From JAOTYV01 sp041557595 (GTDB lineage Bacteria; Pseudomonadota; Alphaproteobacteria; UBA8366), in assembly GCA_041557595.1 (NCBI GenBank), contig JBFFGE010000033.1:1-29897 (forward strand): 29,897 nucleotides of DNA, in the 5' to 3' direction. Shown piece after piece: positions 24,467-29,897 of the stretch. Below the pieces are notes generated by a model, which was given only the letters and a program-made list of their open reading frames with translations, did no database searches and was not told the DNA's origin. Within the stretch, counting starts at the first letter, position 1. Each line of letters opens with the position of its first letter. The position numbers were made by a program, and so were the translations under genes.

Positions 24467-25339
24467 TCACGCCCCCATCGGCGCCGTTGGACCCACGCCC
24501 GCCACGGTCGTTCGGTGCATGACGCGGTGATGTTTCGTTACCTCGTAGGGGCAGACTCGATGCAGCACGCAGCGATTGTCGTACATCACCAAATCCTTCG
24601 GCCGCCACGCATGGCTGTAGACGAATTTTCGTTGCGTCGCGAACGCCAACAGCTCTTCCAACAGCGCGCGTCCTTCGTCCTCGGGCATGCCGACGATGTG
24701 CGAGGCATGCGCGCCGAGGTAGAGTCCCTTCCGCCCGTTCACCGGATTCGACCGCACCACCGCCTGCGGCACCGGCGGCAGGCGCCGGTCTTCATCGGGT
24801 TTCGCCACCTGGATATCCACGTTGCGCCGCGAATTCGCATAGTGATGGATCGCCACCAAATCCTCCAACCCATCGCGGCGCGCCTTCGGCAGGGCGGCAT
24901 AGGCCGCGCGCAGACTGGCGAACTCGGTCTGGCCCCCTTCCGGCGGCACCTCGCGCCCGGACAGCAGCGATGCCGTCGCCGGCACGCGCTTGAACGAACT
25001 GTCGGAATGCCACAAGCGATTGCCGAGGCGAAACCGGATCCGATCGTCGTCGGGCGGAATCAGCGACCCGTCCGCATCGACATTGGTGATATGCACGACA
25101 AGGCCGCCCCGATTCTGGTTGCCCGCGTGCTTGTAGGTCTCCTCGAGCGCACCGAAACGCCGGCTGAAGGCGACTTGCTGCGCATCGTCGATATCCTGCC
25201 CGGGAAACACCAGAACCGAATATTCCTCGAAGGCATCCCGGATTTCCTGAAACGTATCCCGATCGATGCCCGCCGCGATATCGACGCCGCTGACCTCTGC
25301 GCCCAGTGCCGGCGTCAATTCACGAAATGAAATCGCCAT
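24467..25339 (-). CDS. TfdA-like Fe(II)/2-oxoglutarate dioxygenase
   Basis: This is a 290-residue protein with GGAGG before ATG 25339. It belongs to the TauD/TfdA family. WHSDSSF gives His111 and Asp113, DNRCVLHR gives His260, and RVMHRTTV supplies the 2-oxoglutarate arginine (Arg276, or Arg272). The stretch WHSDSSFKRVPATASLLSGREVPPEGGQTEFA is closer to TfdA (2,4-D dioxygenase) than to taurine dioxygenase. An ether- or acid-cleaving role on an aryloxy- or similar acid is therefore a reasonable inference, not an identification. It is divergent from the flavin monooxygenase (159-bp gap), and both could serve one catabolic route with the UbiD pair. Confidence 0.93.
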   Translation of the reverse strand: MAISFRELTPALGAEVSGVDIAAGIDRDTFQEIRDAFEEYSVLVFPGQDIDDAQQVAFSRRFGALEETYKHAGNQNRGGLVVHITNVDADGSLIPPDDDRIRFRLGNRLWHSDSSFKRVPATASLLSGREVPPEGGQTEFASLRAAYAALPKARRDGLEDLVAIHHYANSRRNVDIQVAKPDEDRRLPPVPQAVVRSNPVNGRKGLYLGAHASHIVGMPEDEGRALLEELLAFATQRKFVYSHAWRPKDLVMYDNRCVLHRVCPYEVTKHHRVMHRTTVAGVGPTAPMGA

Positions 25340-25498
25340 TGCCGGTTTCCTCCGCTTGTTCCTTCGACCACGTGGCGGAATTGAACATCAACCGGGCGAC
25401 GGACACAAATGCCCGCACAGGCCGCCCTTTGATTCATCGGTGCCGGTGGGCGAAACTTGGCCCTGCACTTTATCTCAATTTGCCCCGGAGCCCTGACA

Positions 25499-26845
25499 AT
25501 GGCGGCGCTGCAGTCCGACACCAACGCCTCCGCGAAACGCATCGCCGTGATCGGCGCCGGCGCGTCCGGGCTGTGCGTCAGCAAATACCTGTTGCAGGCA
25601 GGTTTCGACGTGACGATCTTCGAAATCGGCACGCAGATCGGCGGGCTGTGGTGCTATCAAAACGACAACGGCCGTTCGTCCTGTTACCGCACGCTGCACA
25701 TCAACACGTCGAAGGGCGTCACGCATTTTCACGATTACGACTTCGCGCCGGACGTCCAGGCATTTCCCGACCACCGCGACATGCACGCCTATCTCACCGC
25801 CTACGCCGATCATTTCGGGGTGACGCCGCACATTCGCTTCGAGACGCCGATCGCGTCCGTGCGGCCGGCCAATACGCCCGGAGACGGCGCACCGCGCTGG
25901 AGCATCGAGACGGCGCAGGGCGAGGTGCTGGAATTCGACACGGTCATCGCCTGCACCGGGCACCTGACGAAGCCGCTGCACGTGCCGATGTTCCGGGACG
26001 GCTTCACCGCGGAATACGTTCACTCGCACGACTACCGCGAACCGGAAGATTTCGTCGGCAAACGGATTTGCGTCGTCGGCGTCGGCAACAGCGGCTGCGA
26101 CATCGTCAGCGACATTTGCGTCACCGCGCGGCGCGCCGTGCTGGTAGCGCGTTCGGGCGTTCAGGTGCTGCCGAAACTCTTTTTCGGCCTGCCCTTTACC
26201 GACATCACCAACCAACTGCAGCGCGGCTGGATTCCCGATTGGCTGCGCGCGCGGCTGATCCGCTACATGACCTATGCGGTGCATGGCGACATGACGAAAC
26301 TCGGCTTCAAGCCGCTCACCGAGCGCGCCCATGTCACGAGCAACGCCAATGTGGTCGGCCACATCGCCTATCGGCGCATCGAGGTTAAACAGGGCATCGA
26401 CCGCATCGACGGCAGGACGATCCATTTTTCCGACGGCACGGCGGAAGATTTCGATACCTTGATCGCCGCAACCGGATACCTGATCGATCTGCCCTACCTG
26501 GCGTCCGACCTGGTGCCGGTCGTCGATAACGCCGTCGACCTCTACCAACGCATCGCGCCGCCCGGTTTGCCGGGGCTTTATTTCATGGGGATGTTCAACA
26601 CGAACACCGCCCTCAACATGATCTACGAGTATCAGGCGCGCTGGATCCGCGAGGTCGAGCTGGGACACGCCGTGCTGCCGCCGGAGGACGAAATGCGGGC
26701 GGCGATTGCGCAAAAGCGGGAATGGGCGCGTAACACCTACAAGGAGTCGCTGCGCCACACGATCGAGGAAGAAGTAGTGCCCTACCGGCGGGACCTTCGC
26801 CGGTCGCTCAAGCGCATGTGCGCCCTGGCACGGCGCGGCGCCTAG
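25499..26845 (+). CDS. Flavin-containing monooxygenase (FMO/BVMO-like, class B)
   Basis: This is a 448-residue protein from ATG 25499 (GGAG upstream). An earlier TTG is unlikely. The FAD-binding GxGxxG is AVIGAGASG (Gly19-Gly24), followed by FEIGTQIGGLW. The NADPH-binding site is VVGVGNSGCDI (Gly194-Gly199). Between them, FRDGFTAEYVHSHDYREP resembles the FMO fingerprint (F-x-G-...-H-...-Y) rather than the BVMO version ending in W. ACTGHLTKP and ATGYLIDLPYL are typical later motifs. Such enzymes oxygenate N, S or carbonyl groups with NADPH and O2. The substrate is unknown. Repeat copy 2 begins at the stop codon. Confidence 0.92.
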   Translation: MAALQSDTNASAKRIAVIGAGASGLCVSKYLLQAGFDVTIFEIGTQIGGLWCYQNDNGRSSCYRTLHINTSKGVTHFHDYDFAPDVQAFPDHRDMHAYLTAYADHFGVTPHIRFETPIASVRPANTPGDGAPRWSIETAQGEVLEFDTVIACTGHLTKPLHVPMFRDGFTAEYVHSHDYREPEDFVGKRICVVGVGNSGCDIVSDICVTARRAVLVARSGVQVLPKLFFGLPFTDITNQLQRGWIPDWLRARLIRYMTYAVHGDMTKLGFKPLTERAHVTSNANVVGHIAYRRIEVKQGIDRIDGRTIHFSDGTAEDFDTLIAATGYLIDLPYLASDLVPVVDNAVDLYQRIAPPGLPGLYFMGMFNTNTALNMIYEYQARWIREVELGHAVLPPEDEMRAAIAQKREWARNTYKESLRHTIEEEVVPYRRDLRRSLKRMCALARRGA

Positions 26846-26947
26846 AGCAAATCCCGAGCGAACCGGAACGGTTCGCGACGACGTATTTGCGTAAAAACCA
26901 GGAGATAGACCATTTCATATGAGTCAATTTAAACAAGAAATGGTCTA
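26845..26947 (+). repeat. Two-hairpin intergenic repeat, copy 2
   Basis: The repeat starts at the last base of the monooxygenase stop codon. Hairpin 1 has perfect arms GCGAACC (26858-26864) and GGTTCGC (26870-26876) with a 5-nt loop. Hairpin 2 has perfect 11-bp arms TAGACCATTTC (26906-26916) and GAAATGGTCTA (26937-26947) with a 20-nt loop. The spacer shares CGACGTAT and TGCG-AAAA with copy 1 at 13401-13498. No T-run follows hairpin 2. Confidence 0.8.
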
Positions 26948-26972
26948 ACTCGCCGCAGTGGATCGAATACGC

Positions 26973-27860
26973 CTATTTTTCGGCGCCCGTATAGAGCATC
27001 GACTTGTTCATCGAGCGTGGATCGCGCAACTCCCACCGGCCCTGCTCCACCCGCAGGAAGAATTCGCGTAGCGCCGCGTTGAACGCCTCCGGCTCCTCGA
27101 GATTACAGGCATGGCCGGTCTTCGGAATGACCACCAGCCCGGCGCCGGGAATCACCCGTTTCATGAAGACGTTCTCATCGAGGCAGGGTTCGTCCTCGTC
27201 GCCGATCACCAGCAGCGACGGCACGGTCATCGCGCTCAATTCGGCTTCCAGATCGTACAGCGACGGACGCCGCGCCTGCACGCCGCGCAAGGTATTGGCC
27301 GAACCCTTCGCGGAATGCTCGCACAATTGCTGGATGAATTCCGCGTAGCCGCGCGGATCCTTGTTCTCGTACTGCACCCGGGTCGGCCCGGCGCCGTAGA
27401 CCTTCCCCATCTTTTCCATGCCTTCGCGGTCCAGCTTGTCGGCGGCCGCTTCGGCTTCCTCGGCGAATTCCGTGCGCCGGTCGAGCGGCGCGCCATAGCC
27501 GCATCCGGATATCACAAGGCTGGCCGCCAAATCGGGATAACGCAGGCCGAAATGGCACGCGGCAAATCCTCCCATGCTCAGGCCGACCACATGCGCCTTG
27601 TCGATCTTGGCGGCCCGCATCACCGCCGCGATATCGTCGGTCGCGATGTCCTGGCTGTAGAGCGCCGTCGCTTCCGGCACGTCGGAGGGCGGGTAGCCGC
27701 GCGCGTTGTAGGCGATGCAGCGATACATGCGTGAAAAGTACCGGACTTGCGGCTCCCAGCTCCGCAGGTCGCCTGCGAATTCATGGACGAAAACGATCGG
27801 AAATCCGCTCCCGGTTTCCTCGTAATAGAGCCGCGCACCCTCCGCTTCTGCATAGGACAT
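26973..27860 (-). CDS. Alpha/beta-fold hydrolase
   Basis: This is a 295-residue protein from ATG 27860 (GGGAGAA upstream). An earlier start would add 20 non-family residues. The fold is clear: IVFVHEFAGDLRSW carries the oxyanion-hole HE in place of the commoner HG, VVGLSMGGFAA is the nucleophile elbow (Ser95), VIGDEDEP supplies the acid (Asp221 or Asp223), and KTGHACNLEEP gives His250. The overall layout resembles 3-oxoadipate enol-lactonase and related C-C or ester hydrolases. That class is inference, since the cap region is not diagnostic. The gene is convergent with the monooxygenase across the repeat and divergent from the M81 gene, so a place in the same catabolic group is plausible. Confidence 0.9.
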   Translation of the reverse strand: MSYAEAEGARLYYEETGSGFPIVFVHEFAGDLRSWEPQVRYFSRMYRCIAYNARGYPPSDVPEATALYSQDIATDDIAAVMRAAKIDKAHVVGLSMGGFAACHFGLRYPDLAASLVISGCGYGAPLDRRTEFAEEAEAAADKLDREGMEKMGKVYGAGPTRVQYENKDPRGYAEFIQQLCEHSAKGSANTLRGVQARRPSLYDLEAELSAMTVPSLLVIGDEDEPCLDENVFMKRVIPGAGLVVIPKTGHACNLEEPEAFNAALREFFLRVEQGRWELRDPRSMNKSMLYTGAEK

Positions 27861-28054
27861 TGTCTTCTCCCTGTCGCCGCTATCCGGCGGCCAGTGTAGC
27901 GCGCCAGCAGCACCGCACAAATTTTTTGGCCCCTCAAATCGCCGGACTCGCAGGCCTGTCGGCGACGCACGGGCAGAAAATGCGTCTTAGTGCTCGACTG
28001 CCGATGTGGTAGATTCGGGTCGGATACCCTGAAACGAAGCCTGGGAATGCTGGC

Positions 28055-29569
28055 ATGCCACGGATCGCTATCGGTGGGTTCCACCACGAAACCAACACGT
28101 TCGCGCCGGTCAAGGCGGATCTGGAGGATTTCGAGAATTGTCCCGGCCGTCCCCGTGCGCCGCGCGGCACGGAAATCATCGAGGAAGCGACCGGCCTCAA
28201 TATTTCGATCGCGGGCTTCATCGAACAGGCGCACGACAAGGGCTATGACCTGATCCCGACCCATTGGGCCAACGCCACGCCGTCGGCCTATGTCACCGAC
28301 CGCGCCTTCGAGACGATCACCGGCCGGATCATCGAGGATCTGCAGGCCGCGCTGCCGGTTGACGGAGTCTATCTCTGCCTGCACGGCGCGATGGTGACCG
28401 AGAGCTATCAGGACGGCGAAGGCGAATTGCTGCGCCGGGTGCGCGATGTCGTCGGCCCGGATATTCCCGTCGTCGCGTCGCTCGACCTGCACTGCAACCT
28501 GACCCAGCAGATGGTCGATTTGTCGACCGCATTGGTGGCCTACCGCACCTATCCGCATGTGGACATGGCCGAAACCGGACGGCGCGCGGCCCAGCTGCTC
28601 GACCGGATCCTGCAGGACGCCGCGGCGCCGGCCAAGACGCTCCGCCGGCCGCACTTCCTGATTCCGCTGGTATGGCAGTGTTCGATGATCGAGCCGGCCA
28701 ACTCGATCTACGAGCGGCTCAAGGCGCTGGAGCGCGTTTCGCCGGGCGTCTACAGCCTGTCGTTTACGCCGGGCTTCCCGGCCGCCGATATCGCCGAATG
28801 CGGCCCCGCCATCGTCGCCTATGCGAATTCGCCGCATGCGGCGGACGAAGCCGCCGACGAGATCGCCCGCATGGTCAACAATGCGGAAGGCGAATTCAAC
28901 GGCACGCTCTATGCACCCGACGAAGCCGTCCTGCTGGCGATGCGGCGCTATGACGGCAAGCCGATCATCCTCGCCGATACCCAGGACAACCCGGGCGCCG
29001 GCGGCGCGTCGGACACGGTCGGCGTGCTCGAATCGATGGTCCGCAACGGCGCCGACGAGGCGGTCTTCGCGATGCTCTACGACCCGCCCGCGGCCGCCGC
29101 GGCGCACGCCGCCGGTGTCGGCGCCACCCTCAACCTGTCGGTCGGCGCGAGCACCGGCCAGCCCGGCCAGACGCCGTTTAACGGATCGTTCACGGTCGAA
29201 GCGCTGAGCGACGGCCAATTCACCGGCACCGGCCCGATGAAGGTCGGCACGCGCTTCAATCTCGGCCCGACGGCGGTGCTTCGGATCGGCGGGATCAAGG
29301 TCATCGTCACCAGCGCCAAGACCCAGGTATCCGATCAATCGATCTTCCGCCATATCGGCATCGAGCCGCGCGATCAGAAAATCATCGCGCTCAAGAGCTC
29401 GGTCCATTTCCGCAACGACTTCACCAAGCTGGCCGGCGACATCCTGATCGTGGTTTCGCCGGGACCGAACGTGGCCGATCACCTGGCGCTGGATTACCGC
29501 AACCTGCGCGCGGGGCTGCGCCTGACGCCGCTCGGTCCCGAATTCAGGAGCAGTCCGCAAGCCAATTAA
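28055..29569 (+). CDS. M81-family metallopeptidase (MlrC-like)
   Basis: This is a 504-residue protein, the usual length of the two-domain MlrC (microcystinase C) family: an N-terminal domain (about 1-300) and an MlrC_C domain (about 310-495). It opens with the diagnostic RIAIGGFHHETNTFAP (His10, His11, Glu12). Likely metal ligands follow in CLHGAMV (His110), SLDLHCNLT (Asp144, His146) and YRTYPHVDMAETG (His168). ADTQDNPGAGGASDTVG marks the start of the second domain. MlrC cleaves linearised microcystin products, but most relatives sit in amino-acid or amide catabolism and their substrates are unknown, so the name should not be transferred. No signal peptide is present. It is followed 37 bp later by the VOC gene. 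Confidence 0.93.
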   Translation: MPRIAIGGFHHETNTFAPVKADLEDFENCPGRPRAPRGTEIIEEATGLNISIAGFIEQAHDKGYDLIPTHWANATPSAYVTDRAFETITGRIIEDLQAALPVDGVYLCLHGAMVTESYQDGEGELLRRVRDVVGPDIPVVASLDLHCNLTQQMVDLSTALVAYRTYPHVDMAETGRRAAQLLDRILQDAAAPAKTLRRPHFLIPLVWQCSMIEPANSIYERLKALERVSPGVYSLSFTPGFPAADIAECGPAIVAYANSPHAADEAADEIARMVNNAEGEFNGTLYAPDEAVLLAMRRYDGKPIILADTQDNPGAGGASDTVGVLESMVRNGADEAVFAMLYDPPAAAAAHAAGVGATLNLSVGASTGQPGQTPFNGSFTVEALSDGQFTGTGPMKVGTRFNLGPTAVLRIGGIKVIVTSAKTQVSDQSIFRHIGIEPRDQKIIALKSSVHFRNDFTKLAGDILIVVSPGPNVADHLALDYRNLRAGLRLTPLGPEFRSSPQAN

Positions 29570-29606
29570 ACCGGACACCGCAACGCGTAAATGGGAGAAC
29601 GGATCA

Positions 29607-29897
29607 ATGGGTCAACCGGTCGTGCATTTCGAAATTCATGGCGCAGATTCCGATGAGATCACGGCATTTTACAGCGAGGTCTTCGCCTGGAAGATCAATG
29701 CGGACAACCCGATGAACTATGGCCTCGTCGACACCGACGCGGACGGCCACGGCATAGCCGGCGGCATCTGCAAGAGCGACATGGCGCCGACCGTGATGGT
29801 CTATGTCCAGGTGGACGACCCGCAAGCCTATCTCGACAAGGTCGCGGCCGCGGGCGGCACCACCCTGCTGCCGCCGACCGAAATTCCTGGCGAAATC
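29607..29897 (+). CDS. VOC (glyoxalase/bleomycin-resistance fold) protein, 3' end cut by window edge
   Basis: Starting at ATG 29607 (GGGAG upstream), 97 codons run open to the end of the window. The sequence begins VVHFEIHGADSDEITAFY, then SEVFAWKINADNP, and later MVYVQVDDPQAYLDKVAAAGG. This is the paired beta-alpha-beta-beta-beta pattern of the vicinal-oxygen-chelate fold. His7 and Glu9 are possible metal ligands in the first half; the other ligands lie beyond the window. VOC proteins include dioxygenases, glyoxalases, epimerases and antibiotic binders, so no function is assigned. It likely forms an operon with the M81 gene. Confidence 0.85.
   Translation, partial: MGQPVVHFEIHGADSDEITAFYSEVFAWKINADNPMNYGLVDTDADGHGIAGGICKSDMAPTVMVYVQVDDPQAYLDKVAAAGGTTLLPPTEIPGEI

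Noticed and set aside
26906..26947. Perfect 11-bp inverted repeat as a Rho-independent terminator
   Set aside because: The loop is 20 nt, the stem is not GC-rich, and no T-run follows on either strand. It also belongs to a repeat with a second copy.
27620..29578. 652-codon minus-strand frame across the M81 gene
   Set aside because: It crosses two real genes and an intergenic gap and has a low-complexity, shadow-like composition.

Overview
The window is GC-rich alphaproteobacterial-looking chromosome joined to an AT-richer accessory segment at the left end. This rests on gene content: a nu-class-like GST, HspQ, several TauD/TfdA-type dioxygenases, MlrC-type M81, UbiD pairs, and an ECF sigma/zinc anti-sigma pair. 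I cannot name a genus. No rRNA, CRISPR array, transposase or integrase was seen.

Region 1 (1-5331), accessory island. It carries a DsbA-like lipoprotein cut by the window edge (minus strand), a secreted trypsin-like protease with a calcium-loop tail (775-1986, minus), and a divergent secreted TPR-CHAT (caspase-like) protease (2009-4915, plus). The two protease start codons are 22 bp apart. An imperfect direct repeat of about 150 bp lies on each side of the protease pair, at a constant offset of 4411 bp. The segment ends at the 3' end of a tRNA-Ser(GCU) gene (5332-5420, minus), a classic integration position.

Region 2 (5421-13400), ordinary-looking accessory metabolism. It contains a TauD-type dioxygenase, a 14-segment DHA2 exporter, a secreted protein of unknown function, a GST divergent from a DUF1330 protein with a perfect dyad between them, a rhomboid protease divergent from a polysaccharide-deacetylase-fold enzyme, a TerC-type membrane protein, and a DUF2786 protein.

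Region 3 (13507-20416), an ECF stress locus. An ECF sigma factor and its HxxxCxxC anti-sigma overlap by ATGA. To their left, on the same strand, are a Rieske/TPP-enzyme fusion and an unknown 281-residue protein. To their right and divergent are a CPA1 cation/proton antiporter and a Rieske/glutamate-synthase fusion. The same bipartite element (TGTAACCTT, then GCATCTA, 15 bp between TGTAACC and GCATCTA) sits at promoter distance upstream of both the TPP fusion and the antiporter. This strongly suggests one sigma regulon containing two unrelated redox enzymes that each carry their own Rieske cluster. I consider this and the trypsin/CHAT island the two most interesting systems here.

Region 4 (20408-29897), catabolic cluster. 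It holds two translationally coupled paralogous UbiD decarboxylases, HspQ, a TfdA-like dioxygenase divergent from a flavin monooxygenase, an alpha/beta hydrolase divergent from an M81 (MlrC-like) metallopeptidase, and the beginning of a VOC/glyoxalase-fold protein. A two-hairpin repeat found right after the DUF2786 stop codon (13401) recurs right after the monooxygenase stop codon (26845).
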